Source: Hemerocallis citrina
Lineage: Eukaryota > Streptophyta > Magnoliopsida > Asparagales > Asphodelaceae
Assembly: GCA_017893485.1 (NCBI GenBank)
Contig: CM030367.1
Span: forward strand, 141,005,089 to 141,069,088
Direction of reading: 5' to 3'
Length of the DNA: 64,000 nucleotides
This document shows, one piece after another, positions 11,066 to 24,274 of the stretch. Positions within the stretch are counted from its first letter, which is position 1; each line of letters opens with the position of its first letter. The notes beneath the pieces were generated by a model. That model did no database searches and was not told where the DNA came from. It saw nothing but the letters and a program-made list of their open reading frames with translations. The position numbers and the translations under genes are program-made.

Positions 11066-14000
11066 TCGTCTTTTTATTTGATCTTCTTGATTCAATTGTC
11101 AACCTATTTTTCGTCTCTGATTGATCAAGCTTTTATTTTTTATTCTCAAATTGTTCAGGACCTATTTTAATTATTCACTTTTGTTCCCATCTCATTATTT
11201 TGGATCATCCTATTTTATTTGGATCTCATTATACCCAAAATCCATTTAAAACCCTATTGAACCCACAACATCTCCAACCCTACAAACCGTTTACCATTAT
11301 ACCCTACTCGTTGTCACCCAACTCGTACTCCCCTAAACCCTATCTCCATCCTATATATAACTTCACTGCATTATACCTTATTCCATCTCAAACCCTAGCT
11401 GTGAGTTACCTTTTCCCCAACCTCCTGCTGCTACCCATCTCTCCCGACCTCCTTTACCTTGAGCTATCCCCCGAACTCCTTCCTCCCACCTCCAGTGCCC
11501 CCACGTGCTCCCTGCCTAACCCCGACACCCTGCGCCCTGCCACATGACCCCAGCACCCAATGCCGGAAGCCCAACCAGAGGCCAGACTGTATCTCCTGCT
11601 TCGCTGTGCTACCTCCTCCTGATGCAGTGACCACAGCAGCCAACACCTCCCTGTTCCCCCTGCTCCCTGTCGCAACAGATGCGATGCTTCCTCACCCGCT
11701 GTCTGTCGTCGTCTCACCGTGGGCTACTGTTGTTTGGCCCTTGTGTGTGGGTGTTGACGTGGTGTGTGCGTGTTGATCTCGAGTTGTGATCGTGTGCTCG
11801 TAGTTCGTGACTCGTTCGCTGAGTTCGTGCTCAGGAATCCGTTCTCGTTATTCTCTCTCTTTACATCGTTTCCGTCGTCGACTATATGGCAAGTAACTTG
11901 TATAATTTTCTATTGCATATACAAGTACTAAATACTGCCTGTAGTGTAGTTATGTTCTAGAGAAAATTTTTGTGCAAAACCCCTGTTATATCTTGTCTCT
12001 ATGTGTAAATCCGCCCGTAGTTATCTCATTGCACACACGACATGAATTTAGAATTAGATCTAACCCATTCTTGATATATGCATGCATGTTGTTAGTATGA
12101 TGTCGTATGCTTGATTGTGTTAGGAGTAGTATAACTTTCACTAGATTTGCAAAACACCTTATACCATATTGTTTGGACATCTAGTATACCATATTGCGTA
12201 TTCTGTTATGATTTGGATGTATTTTATATAAACGAGTTGATTTTATGCATGAAGAAGATTTTTGTTTTTATTGTTACCCCGTTTTTGTTCAGTATTTTAG
12301 ACCATATTAAATTCAGTATATGAAAATTATTTGTGAATATGAATTATAGAGAATTATGTCTACTTTTCAGAATTTCTGACAGATCTCAGTTTTGGATTTG
12401 TGAGTTGCAAGTTATTGTTGTTTTACTACAGAGGTGTAGAAAAATTGCAAATTCTGTTTTATATGAATTCTGTATGGTTATCTATTTTTATACTGATGTT
12501 AAATATAATATTTTGATCCAATATTTCGCTGAGTATCACTAGACTTGATTGGGGTTAACTCCTAATTTTTGTGGATTTAATTGATGACTTTTATAAACTA
12601 TTCTATACTTGCAGACAACTACTATACTTGCAGAATTTTCATAGTGTTTAATAAAGAACCTTAATTTCGACCAAATTATATTTGTTGTTTATAAAAACTT
12701 TGTGAATAAGAATTGTAGCCTACTGTATCTATTTTATCACCCTTTTGATGGATTTCGATTTGGATTTATATTTTGTAATCTATTGCTGTTTTAGTACTGC
12801 AGTGTCAAGAGTTTCAAATTTACAAACTTGCTGCATCTTACTGTTTTCTTATTTTATTTGAGTATACTATCTATGTTGAAAAATTATGAAATTATATTTT
12901 CTGATACTAACCATACTAAGGAATACCCTAAATTTTTCTTGGATTTATTCAATAAGCCTTTATGCCGTTTTTCTGTTTATGATAACAAACTTCTGATATC
13001 TACCTGAACATGTTTTCTGGATACAATTCTGTTTTCATATTTTTGTGAAATACCATATGACTTATATATATTTGCTGGATTCGACCGAGAGTCTATTTTT
13101 CATATTTTCTTATGGATCCAGATTTGCATATTTGTGGCTACGGAAATTCCAGATTTGGTGCAGTGCTGTCTTGCTGTCCTGAACTAGAATTTTCGTTGTC
13201 CTATCTTTTTATGTGTTGTCTATCACTTGTACATATTTATCTTTCAACTTGAACCTATTACTTGTTTATACCATGTTGTTCTTGCCCTGTCTTGTGACAC
13301 GTACATGCATGTTTGATAATAATAATAAATAATCAAGCTGGGGTTAAGGGAAAGAATTAGTAGTGGAAAATATAGAAATGTGTACTTGGAAGGGGGCCTT
13401 GTCCCTACCTGTTATGTGTTTCATGACTACATGATACACGATCATGTTTACCTGATTACCTGATTGCACAATTTCCTATAGGAAGGTGTACTTGGAAGAG
13501 GACCAGTAGGTTCTACCTATACATGTTCTTGTACATGTTTACCTGATACCTGAGTACACGGCCCTATAGACACCACTACGAAATCTCAACGTAACTTGTT
13601 GAATGTAGCAACCATGTGGTAAAAGTTTGGGACGCATGAAGTGCTACCTAGTTAGAATTAAGTACGGGATTTGATATAACATGACATCTGTTACATGCTT
13701 GCATGTACATGCTACTCGTTTACCTGTTTACATGTTCATCTGTTACCTATTTACCTGTTCGCGTGATACTTAACACCTGTTACATGTTACCTGTACCCTA
13801 CGAGTATATCATGTTACTTGATTCTGTTCCTGATTTAAGTTAGTTGTTCTGTTTTGTTATCATATATATTCCATACTATGTTTGTTTCCGCTGTTACTCT
13901 ATATCTGTTTATTTTATTCCTGTACTTGTGCCTGCACTACAAGCGACCCGTAACTTGCATTGACAGACATTTTATTTTCTTTTTCCTTTTCCTGCAATTT

Positions 14001-14395
14001 GTTAAATTACAGATTATGGTGACCAGTTGCCTGATAGAGTAGGTGATCTGACTTTTTAGATGTTGGAGTTCTTGCTATTATTATTATTTCATGTTGCTTA
14101 TTTTGAATAAATGTATCTGCTACTTGGATTATTTGTATTGGGCAGTATGACCCAGGATTATTGACTTGTTTCCAGATCTGGTTTATTTGAGATTTATTAA
14201 GTTTTGTTTCAAGTAAATTCTGTTGGTATATTGATTCATTCATGCATGCGTAGTTGATTTCTCCTTGTTATCTTCCTGTTATTCCTGTAAAATGTTGTAA
14301 AGATTCTGATAGCTTATGGATGATGAAAATCATTCGCTGGACTTAGCCACGTATCCGTATTCTGTATCTCCTTTTTGGGAAGCGAGGCGTGACAC
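11058..14395 (+). other. Probable decayed LTR/leader and AT-rich sequence
   Basis: A TATATATAA followed by a CT-rich, Pro/Ser/Cys-biased leader (about 11340-11800) and then 2.5 kb of AT-rich sequence resembles part of a large plant LTR. The end gaggcgtgacac at 14383-14394 is LTR-terminus-like. Between 13380 and 13560 a motif beginning 'gtgtacttggaag' occurs twice about 106 bp apart, within sequence rich in 'acctgtt'/'acatgtt'. No protein, matching LTR or primer site was found. Confidence 0.25.
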
Positions 14396-14846
14396 ATCAA
14401 ATCAAGAGGTAACCAACATGGAAACTCAGTACATATAGAAAAATACGACACAATATAGAATACGAATTGAATTTCGACATGATTGGGGGGATTAAGGATA
14501 TGATTATGGGATGGATTAGTGGAGATAATGGGGGGTGAGTTAATTGTGCAGTTAGTGGATTAGACTAATAGGGTTTCCAGTTGGATTTGAATAAAGATTT
14601 AAAAGATTGGAATTAGAGTTAGGTTTGAATTTGGGTTTTGGGTTGAAAGTAAAACAAAAGAACTAATTCATAATGGGCTCATAGAGTGGGCTAAACAATG
14701 GGCTTAGAATTCGGGTCTCCACATGAATCAACAATAAAACAAAGAAAATGCAATGTAATAAGTCTTAGAGAATTGTAGTAGATAACCGAAATATATAAAA
14801 AAAAAACACATAAGAAAATAGGTATAGACGGATCATGGAGTTACAA
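14396..14846. other. Unassigned AT-rich stretch
   Basis: No retroelement protein or clear boundary is visible. The copia remnant to the right ends abruptly near 14847, so this may be the sequence that replaced its 3' end. Confidence 0.4.
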
Positions 14847-17800
14847 ATACCAACGGCTGAGGCGTAAGGGACTGCAGTCATCTCTTCCATATCTGCCTCC
14901 GATATAAGACACAAATCCATTGACAACTTGAAGTGTGCACCCAAGGGACAAGTAACTAACCTCGCGCCATCCATATTGAATCGCTTCAATACTTTCTGTA
15001 TATAGTCCACTTGTGACAATCAAAGCTTCTTAGTTTATCTGTCTCTATTGATTTTCAAGCCAATAATTTGTTTTGCTTCACCTAAATCCTTCATAGAAAA
15101 CTTGGAAGCTAGCAACTGTTTCACCTCCTTAATTTTCTTCGTACATAAACATGCTTACAACATGTCATCCACATATAAAGCTAAAATTACCGTGTCACTG
15201 TCATCATACCTATGCACATAGACACAATGATCTGATTCACGTCTCTTGATTCCCTTTCCTCGCATGAAACAATCAAACTTCAAGTACCATTGTCATGGTG
15301 CCCATTTGAGATCATATAGATTCTTCTTAAGCCGACAAACCATGTCTTCTTTTTCTTTAACTTCAAAACCTGTGGGTTGTCTCATATATAGCTCTTTTTC
15401 TACATCACCATGGGGAAACATTGTTTTGACATCCAACTGCTCTAAGTACAAATCTTCAACTGCAACTAGGGGTGGGCTCGGTACGGTACCGGACTTTTTG
15501 ACATTGTTCCATTACCATACCAAACTAGTTCGGTTTGAAAATATGCAAACCGTTACCAACCAAAAAGTTTGGTATACCGAAACTTCGGTATACTGACTAC
15601 TTCGGTTGGTACGGTTCGGTATTGGTGTTATACCAAATATGACCCAACAAATAAAACAAGACTTTTGTCTATCGTATGGTACTTTCTCTTCACAATGCTC
15701 AGCTATTTAGTCATCTCATGGCACATTTTTTTTTACATACCAAATGCAACCTAGCTCAATTCATGTCTTTGCTATTTCATAATCCTTTTAAAAAGGACAA
15801 TTAATGGTTTCAGTAGTTGAAAGGAATTGCAAACTAAAGATACAGAACTCACATACTATATATATATTATATAATTCATTATGTAGTTTACCTTTAAAAT
15901 GTGATTATTGTGTCAATTCTTGTGTTCTGTTATGTATTTGACCTCGAAACACATTGAGTAGTGAAGCACTGGAAAGCTGATGGCTCATGTGAAATTGGTA
16001 CTATGTAATTTGTATTAGTTACTTTTGAAACAAAAAGTAGGTATTTTCTTCGTAAAGCAACTAACTGAATGGATCCTACATAGTAAAACAGGTCCTCTGT
16101 CTTTAGTTTGAGTTTTAACATTATCACTTCCAAGAATTTTCTGCTTGTGTATGTGATAGTGTAAGCACTTTTTATGGTTTCAGACATCTTTTCTTTATTC
16201 TGTGTTTCATTTTTATGTCTATTTTTTGGGGGTTTGCTTGTTTCAATAAAAATAACTTTTGGTTTTCATCAGGAAATATATGGAGAAACTTATATAGGAC
16301 CCAGGATATTCGAAATGAGAAGGTTGCACCACAATCGACGAAAGAAAGAAACTTAGGGAAGGTTTCCGATGTGACTGAAAGTAGGCAGCAGAGGCTCCCG
16401 CCACAACCACCTGCCCAGTTTGCCTGGCCTTCCTCAACGAGCTGACTTGCTAGGTCGGAATTATGACAATGCCTTTGGCTAGAGTTATGGTCGCAAAGTT
16501 GCTGGATAACCTATTCGGTACGGTACGGTAAAATACCAACTGAACCATATTCATACCGAAACCAAACCAGATTTTAGAACTCGGTACGGTTGTACCGTAC
16601 CATACTTTTGGTAACCGAATTTTTCGGTACCGAATCGATTGGTTCGGTTGGAAAACCGGTCGGTTGGCTCATTTCGGTATGATCGGCCACCCCTAACTGC
16701 ATCTATGCTAAGTAGAACCCTGATGGAAGCCATCTTCACAACTGGAGCAAAGATTTCACTGTAGTTAACACATTTCCTTTGAGAAAAACCTTTAACAAGT
16801 CTCGCCTTGTATCTCTAGCTTCCATCTTCCTCATTCTTGCTTCTGAAAATCCACTTGTTCATAAGAGCACGCTTCTCTGTAGGTAGCCTATTTAACTCCT
16901 ATGTTTGGTTCTGTGTCAAGAAACTCATCTCATCCTTCATGACAAACTCTCACTGAATTCGAGCATTATCTTTCAAAATATCTTCATGAGTCTTTAACTC
17001 ACCTGAATTTGTGTACAAAAACATGCTCGTGAACTATGGATCATACTTCACTGGTTTCCTTATCTGTCGTGTTGACCTTCTCAAAGCAGGTACCGGTTCA
17101 TCTTGGATCTCTTGTTCATTCTCATTATGCTCCTCCTGAGACTCATGTGCTAGTTGATGTTGCACTGTATGGGCACCACCGCTAGGACCGGCTTCAAAAC
17201 TTGAGTCTGAATCTGAATCTGAATATCAATCGAATCTAAACTTGTTTTAGTTCCTTACATGTGTTCCTGTCTTTGTACAAGAGCTATTCATTAAATACCA
17301 TATTCTTGCTGCAAATGACTATGTTATTCACAAATTCCCAGAGCCTGTAACTATACTCATCGCTGTCGTAGCCAATGAAGACACACTTACTGGATTTTGA
17401 ATCTAGTTTCTTCATTTCTTCTCTGTCAATTAGTGCATATGAAATACAACCCTAAAGTTTCAAAAGCAAATAATTAACCGGTTAACTTGACCATAATTCT
17501 TTAGTTATGCAGCATCAAGGGCACTAGACGGCGAATGTTTGATTAGGTACAGTGCTATATCCACTATAACTGCCCAAAGATGGACAGGAAAACCTGCGTG
17601 AAGTCGCATGCATCTTGCACTTTTGAGTATCATGTGGTTCATTCTCCTCTGGAGTTCTATGAACCGTCCTGATTCCTTGGATACCTTCATGTGTCAGATA
17701 ATCAATAAATTCTCTGCTTGTATATTCACCGCCATTGTCATATTTCAATGCTTTAACCTTGCACCCTATATCGTTCTCAACTCTAAGTCCTGAATTTGTC

Positions 17801-19374
17801 AAATACCTCAGATTTCTCACGAATTGCCATAACCCAAACTTTCTTTGTAGCATCATCAATGAAGTTGAAGAAGTATCTCTTACCACCATAAGAGAATTCT
17901 TGAGCTAGACCCCAGACATCTGTATTAACCAACTCTAGATTACCAAGCTTTTTCTTACGCCCACTCAACTAAAAGCTAACCGTCTTTTGATTTCCCATAA
18001 CAAAATTTTCACAGAAATCCATATCAACTTTCTTCAGCCCTCATAAAAGATTTCTAGAACAAAGCTGCTTGACCCATTTTCACCTAGGTGCCCAACCAGA
18101 CATGTCATAAGATTGAGGGTGGATTACTTGTTGATGGTGTGGCAATGATATCACCAGAGCCACCTTCTGTGAGTTGATACAATGTGCACGCACGTTTTCG
18201 CTTTTCCACCAACCTAGCACCTGTAGTTATCTTCTACTCTCCAAATCCAAATGTTATCACAAGCCCTTCCTTTTCCAATTCATTGATTGAGATCAAGTTC
18301 TTCTTCAAGCCTGCAATATGTCTCGCGTTATGCAAGACTAGTTGTCCACCATTGCGAGCTTTCACCACAATTGTTCCTTTTCCAACAACTGGGCAGCTTT
18401 ACTCATTTCCAATTATGACTACACAAGATTACCTGTCATGTATTTCTCAAAAGCATCCCTCATGGGTGTAATGATGAGAAGCACCTGAGTCTATAAGCCA
18501 GTCATCTTGCATAACATCAACTCCATCAAATAAACACAAATATCTAAATGATTTTCTTTGCTTACCATATTGGCTTCCTGTGACCCACCTTGCTGTCTCT
18601 TGTACTCTTTGCATTGGTCCCTTCTGTGTCCTGGTTTATGGCAGTGTCAACACTCTCTTTTGTGATGTCCTACTCTTGACTTGGACTTGTAATTCCTGCT
18701 TTTCAACCTCCCTCTATTTTTGCTTCTCCCACGATTCTCAGTAGCCAACAGGGAGTTACTAGAAGATGACGAATAAGATTCTCCATTTCTTTTTTTCCTC
18801 ACCTCCTCATTCATGATGCTGCTCACAACATCCTTCAGAGTGGTCGCATTAGTCATAGTACTAGTGATAGTCTGTTCTAGTGGACCGTAATTTTGGAAAA
18901 GACTATATTGCAATAACAATGCATGTGCTCGTTCCACGGACTTCAACCCTGCCGATTCTAACTGATTGTAGACCATACAAAATTTTGTTCACATGCTCTG
19001 CCACTGAACCCTCTCAGAACACTTCATGTTCACTAACTTCTTGGAGCGAAGGATTTGGTTTGATACAGACGGTTTCTCAAACATATCTATCAGAATATCC
19101 ATAGCCTCTTTAGCGGTCTGTGCTTTCTCAATGTGAAATAACGTCTTCCTACTCATCGACATCTTAATTTTCCCAAGCGCCTTCTGATCTAAACGATTTT
19201 AAGCCGCCAACGCAACTGCATCTACTTCGGCTCCTTCGGCTTTATGTCAAACAACGGATTATCTAAATCTCTCAGTCGAATGCACACAATCATCTGGATC
19301 TTCCACATTGTGAACTATGTTCCATCAAATCTCTCAATTCTACTTTTGTCTCATATTTCTGCAACCAACCTAGT
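14847..19374 (-). pseudogene. Decayed Ty1/copia gag-pol remnant (minus strand)
   Basis: On the minus strand, from 19374 downwards, the domains follow copia order. Gag lies at about 19380-18590 with a zinc knuckle (C-x2-C-x4-H-x4-C near 18620-18655) broken by a stop. The protease motif WLIDSGASHHYT is near 18465-18515. Integrase is at about 17980-17505 (NTDVWGLAQEF, KALKYDNGGEYTS). A Ser/Glu-rich linker is at 17240-17100. The reverse transcriptase is split in two: the N part at 17080-16704 (FAPVVKMASIRVLLS) and the C part at 15458-14847 (LYVDDML, QVDYIQKVLKRFNMDG). Many stops and frameshifts are present. The frame stops after VPYASAVG at 14847, so RNase H and the 3' LTR are lost. A hAT-like element splits the RT at 15467-16695. 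Confidence 0.8.
15467..16695. mobile_element. hAT-like non-autonomous transposon in the copia RT
   Basis: The 1229-bp element starts TAGGGGTGGGC and ends GGCCACCCCTA, an inverted terminal pair. It is flanked by an 8-bp duplication, actgcaac (15459-15466) and actgcatc (16696-16703), matching 7 of 8. An 8-bp duplication with this terminus fits the hAT superfamily. Both ends contain many copies of 'cggtacggt'/'ttcggta', likely subterminal binding repeats. No transposase is readable. The copia RT frame resumes on the other side. Confidence 0.8.
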
Positions 19375-19386
19375 GTTCTGATACCA
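19375..19386 (-). other. Primer binding site of the decayed copia element
   Basis: The minus strand reads TGGTATCAGAAC three bases after the LTR edge at 19390, a Met-tRNA complement with one difference from the usual plant form. Confidence 0.65.
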
Positions 19387-19389
19387 CTT

Positions 19390-19690
19390 TGTTGAGTTTA
19401 ATGCTGAATAACTCAATCTGAAATGCAAACAAAAGAACTAATCAAAGAAACGATAACAAACAAAACAACCAAGCACGCATGAACACATAAGATTTTTCGA
19501 GGTTTACCTAATGCAATGGCTACTTCCCCGTGCAAACACACTCAAGTGATTTTCACTAGAATAATGAAGAGAAACACGTTACAATCACTCTAGATCTCAT
19601 CCCTAAGATGTTGGGTTTATCTTCTTCTGTTTCTCTCAAGAACGGCTTCTAGATGTCTCTTTCTCTCTTGGAATTATCGCTCCTTAACCC
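19390..19690 (-). repeat. Partial 5' LTR of the decayed copia element
   Basis: Read on the minus strand it ends in CTCAACA next to the primer site. The other end is cut by Helitron-related sequence near 19691, so the full LTR length is unknown. Confidence 0.5.
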
Positions 19691-20547
<857 letters not shown>

Positions 20548-20727
20548 TATATATATATATATAATAAAACACAAAGAAAGCTACCAAGTGGCTCTTCTTC
20601 AATTCCCGCAAAATGAAAGGCCCAGATTCAACCTCACAAAACACATTCCCCCCCTCCCCCCAAAAAAAAAGTTTTCCCCCAAAACTCAAATTCAAATCCT
20701 CCCCCAAAATAACTTCTTTATTTATTT

Positions 20728-20800
<73 letters not shown>

Positions 20801-20847
20801 CTTATGGAAATATATATGGACTTTTATTTACAACTAATTATTGTCAT

Positions 20848-22786
20848 GTGACGGGACCAAAGCGTGCCTGTGGACCGATTTGTGGATCGGTAACATTAAA
20901 CTGTCCTCTGCTTTTCCTTCCCTATTCCGTTTGGCTGCGACCCCTTCTGCCACGGTAGCAGATTCCTTTATCCTCATTAATAATGTTAGACACTGGTCTA
21001 TTCCCTTCATTTCTGATATTCCATTCCATCTCATCGACCAGTTCAATAAACTCTTAACTCTCCTCAATGGCCACCTTTGGTCTCCCCGCGAGGGGATTTC
21101 CTGGCGCTGGACGGCGTCGGGAGTCTTTTCGGTTCACTCGTTTTATCGTTTCCTCAATTCTAGAGGAACGCGTTCTTCGGTCTCTCAGTTCATTTGGGGT
21201 TCCTGTGTGCCTACTAAGGTCAAAATCAATTCTTGGTTAGCCTTTAATAACAGACTTCTTACCGTTGAGATCCTCAACAAAAGAAATTTGGCATGGGGGC
21301 AACTTTGCCCTCTTTACGACCTTCTCCCTGAAGACATTAATCACCTGTTCACGCAATGTTCTTTCATTCTTCCCCTTTGGAAGATTAATACATTAGCATG
21401 GAACTCAAGAGTGATTCCTTGTCTTTTATCCTCTGTGTGGTCCCTCCCGCCTTCGAACGGTAGCTTTCGAAGTGCATGGATTCTTGCGATTCACACCATC
21501 ATTTGGATTATCTGGAAAGAAAGAAACAATAGGATTTTTCGTCATCAGCACAAGCCAATTGCAGCTATTATTGACGAGTTTTTCTTCCTGTTTAATCTCT
21601 GGGCGTCCACCCCAGCTTTCAAAGAAAATGCCACCTCGGCGTCTAACAAACTATTGCAATCTTTTAATTGCTTAAAAAATCTTAATGCTTTATAGTTTCT
21701 TATTTTTTTTACTATTGTGCACTCTGTCTTTCTTTCTCACTTCCTTCTTTTATTTGCTATTGTGGCTTCTTACAGGTATGATTCCGTGTTGGCCTCTGGC
21801 TCCCATAGCCGATGTTTTGCCTGGATTAATGCCAGCTTCCTCGGTCTTTTTGTTCCCCTGGGAACTTTTGTCTTTTTATTGGGGTTGTCTTTGCCTCGGC
21901 TATGCGCTGCTGTCTCTCTATAATTATGCTTCTGTCTAAACTGGGAATAGGTTGGCTCTTATGGATTTCTAATGCTCCCTTCTACTCTCTCTAATTCGGC
22001 TTTGTTCTGTGGTTTTTGTTTTATTATCATCAATGCCTAGTTACTACTTGCTGTTTATTGCTATTAGTATGCTCTTTACCCTTTCATGCATGTTCTACTG
22101 ATTTCCGTTGTGTGGAAGCCCTGCAGTCGGCTCTGCGCTGTTTTATGCGTTTCATATTTGTTGCCATTGTTTTGGGCGTTTGCTCTGGGTGTTATCCCCG
22201 AGCATTTCTGGTTTTTGAGTTTTGGTAATTCTACCCCCTTATCTGCTGGCTTGGCTGGTTCTCTTTCTGCTTGCTGGCGCGTTGCACCCGTGGGTGTTTC
22301 AAGATCGCCCATCTGTGGGGGTGTTTTGTTGCGGTTTGCACCTCTGTGGGGCTTTATAGCTTCCATCCTTGCTTCAGCTCTTACTGCTCTCTTGCGGAGT
22401 CATCTGCATTTGATCCCCTCCGGAGTGCATTCCAGTCGGTCTGCTCTTCGGTATGCTGTTGCAAGCGTGTATTGCTGATGGCGGGCTTGGTGTTTCGCTC
22501 TGAGACTCGGCGTTTCCCTTCTGTCCAGGTTTCTCAGGCGTGTTTTTGCTCTCGCGCTGCTGTGGGAGTTTGGTGCGGTTTCGATCTTATTTGAGCGAGA
22601 TGTGTCTCTGATGTCTTACTATTTCTTATTTCGCTCTATCTATTATTCATGTTGATTTTGTTTGTTGTATATAGTTCTTTCGCTCCGATTAGCTTGTTTT
22701 ACTCCTGGTAAAACCCTTCATGTACTCTATTACTTATTTATTTAATCGTATGGCTGGAGTCTTAAGACTCTATCCGGTTCATCAAA
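20848..22786 (+). mobile_element. 5'-truncated LINE with 16-bp target-site duplication
   Basis: The insertion is flanked by a perfect 16-bp direct repeat, aactaattattgtcat (20832-20847 and 22787-22802), with the host Helitron continuing on the other side. It holds the last part of a LINE ORF2 and a long 3' UTR, and ends ...TTCATCAAA with only a very short A tail. Severe 5' truncation plus a long target duplication is typical of target-primed reverse transcription. Confidence 0.85.
20850..21695 (+). pseudogene. LINE ORF2 C-terminal part (zf-RVT domain)
   Basis: An open frame of about 280 codons starts inside the truncated 5' end and stops at 21693-21695. It opens with DGTKACLWTDLWIGN and has the zf-RVT pattern: WRWTASGVFSVHSFYRFL, then VPTKVKINSWLAFNNRLLT, ILNKRNLAWGQLCPLY, EDINHLFTQCSF, and finally IIWIIWKERNNRIF. 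This region follows the reverse transcriptase in plant L1-type ORF2 proteins. The frame is unbroken, so insertion is probably fairly recent, but the endonuclease and RT are absent and it cannot move on its own. Confidence 0.85.
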
Positions 22787-22910
22787 AACTAATTATTGTC
22801 ATAATTTTCAAACTTGAGCTACATAATTGTTGATTTACTGTTTACAAGGCTTTTCATATGATGTATCATTCTGAAGACGTGCCGCAGGCACGTGCCCATG
22901 GGCAAATCTA

Positions 22911-22952
<42 letters not shown>

Positions 22953-22954
<2 letters not shown>

Positions 22955-23095
22955 TGGACTTTTATTTACAACTAATTATTGTCATACTATTCAAACTTGA
23001 GCAACATAATTGTTGATTTACGGTTTACAAGGCTTTTTACATGCTGTATCGTTCTGAAGACGTGTCGTAGGTATGTGTCTACGGGAAAATCTATT
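22953..23095 (+). mobile_element. Degenerate Helitron 3' fragment
   Basis: Repeats the 3' half of the neighbouring Helitron (GGACTTTTATTTACAAC through GAAGACGTG), with a decayed terminus ctatta in place of ctag, and is flanked by (TA)n on both sides. Confidence 0.6.
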
Positions 23096-23116
23096 ATGTA
23101 TATATATATATATATA

Positions 23117-23366
23117 AAGGATTACAAAATATTAGATCTCAATCATTGATCAAACAGCGTCGTGCGGTCGACTCTACGAAGAGACGGTCGACTGCATATA
23201 CCCATTGAGCGAACAGAGAGCTCGACGGCCGATTGCACAGCTCTCTGGAATTAGAGCTGTGCATGTCGGTCGACTGCACTTTTCCTGGATGCAGCTGCTT
23301 GCTGCTGTGTTGCTCTGATTACTGCGTTTCTTCCACGCTGCTCTTGCTATAACAACTCACTATCAT
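23117..23366. other. Short GC-rich stretch with a hairpin
   Basis: Contains a perfect 10-bp inverted repeat gcacagctct (23235-23244) and agagctgtgc (23253-23262) with an 8-nt loop. The motif cggtcgact occurs three times around it. Function unknown; it may belong to a small inverted-repeat transposon. Confidence 0.35.
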
Positions 23367-23549
23367 TTGGTAGACCTGACTGCATATAACAATTTCTTTT
23401 CAAAGAGACTTTTAACAACCTATACTTCTGCAATTAAAAAACAAAACAAGAAAACAAAAAATAATAAACAAATCAATGACAAGAAAAATTTCTTCTATTC
23501 TAACATAGTTTTAAAAACCTGTGAAAAAAATATGATGAGTTGTATTCGG

Positions 23550-24240
23550 GATATAAGATTTATTCTTACTGATGATATTTTCAATAATGACTTTCAGAAA
23601 CTTCACCTCTAGATCAGGTCACCATTTCATTTGTTGTTTCTTCAATGGCTTCTCCAACGTATCAGTCTCATCGTCATATATCCTCTCTTCCCTTTCTTTT
23701 CTTTGTTTCTTTGCGGTCATTAGTTTTGTCATCATCTTCTCTTCCCTTTCTTTGCTCTGTTTCTTTGCTACCATTTATTCCAGAATTATGCTCAGTTTTT
23801 TTTTTTTCTTTCTTTATTTCTTTCTAAAGGAATGCTGCCACAAGTTTCCTAGCTCTTCGTTGCGAACAGGTTTGATTAGAAAAGCAGAAGCACCATGCTA
23901 TGCTCTGTTCCTCTCTTTACATCTTCAGTTTCAAAATCACAAGACATCACTGCATTTATTGTTGTAGTAAGAGAGAACAAGTAAAATCAATACGTAGATA
24001 TATGCAACATATAATTGTTAATTTTTATATTATTTTTTTGACCTTTTGGCATTTGGCCCTAGCCGGATATATACAATTATTGGTTGAATGGGATTTTAGG
24101 TTGCATTACTGTTTATTAGTACTTACTGACAACTGGTACATCGACTTCAGGGCCAAGTTCTTGTAAGAACTCAAATCCATCCTTTTCAGACATATGAACG
24201 TCACATAAGACAACATCAAAAGAGGCCTTCTTCTCGCACA
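23550..24240 (-). pseudogene. Type-B response regulator (ARR-like) pseudogene
   Basis: Exon A (24240-24127, minus) encodes EKKASFDVVLCDVHMSEKDG then FEFLQELGPEVDVPVV and ends in a GTAAGT donor. An intron of 177 bp ends TGCAG, and exon B (from 23949) continues MMSCDFETEDVKRGTEH, then GASAFLIKPVRNEELGNLWQH. The join rebuilds the PVVMMS block, and the Asp phosphate-acceptor region and the KPVR lysine region are present. This is the receiver domain of a plant cytokinin-pathway type-B regulator. A 5-bp insertion shifts the frame before GASAF and a stop follows WQHSFRKK. A Lys-rich stretch and a weak GARP-like piece (KKQQMKW, stop, PDLEVKFLKVI near 23625-23570) follow. The 5' end is lost in a (CT)n(CA)n tract. 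Not functional. Confidence 0.75.
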
Positions 24241-24274
24241 GAAGAGAGAGAGAGAGAGTGTGTGTGTGTGTGTG
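24241..24274. repeat. (GA)n(GT)n microsatellite
   Basis: Dinucleotide tracts adjoin the 5' end of the response-regulator remnant on its minus strand. Confidence 0.9.

Larger units (their letters stand above)
20559..22911 (+). mobile_element. Non-autonomous Helitron interrupted by a LINE
   Basis: The 5' segment matches the family start seen intact at 41061 (ATAATAAAACACAAAG). The 3' end has the hairpin GACGTGCCGCAGGCACGT followed by ...ATCTAG|T at 22908-22911. CTAG with a nearby hairpin and a following T is the Helitron 3' signature. Removing the LINE at 20848-22786 and one duplicated target copy leaves about 400 bp, like the complete copy at 41061-41476. It encodes nothing. Confidence 0.65.

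Noticed and set aside
11200..11776. Overlapping plus and minus frames rich in Pro/Thr/Ser
   Set aside because: Low-complexity CT-rich leader-like DNA. Several frames are open at once, which is a composition effect.
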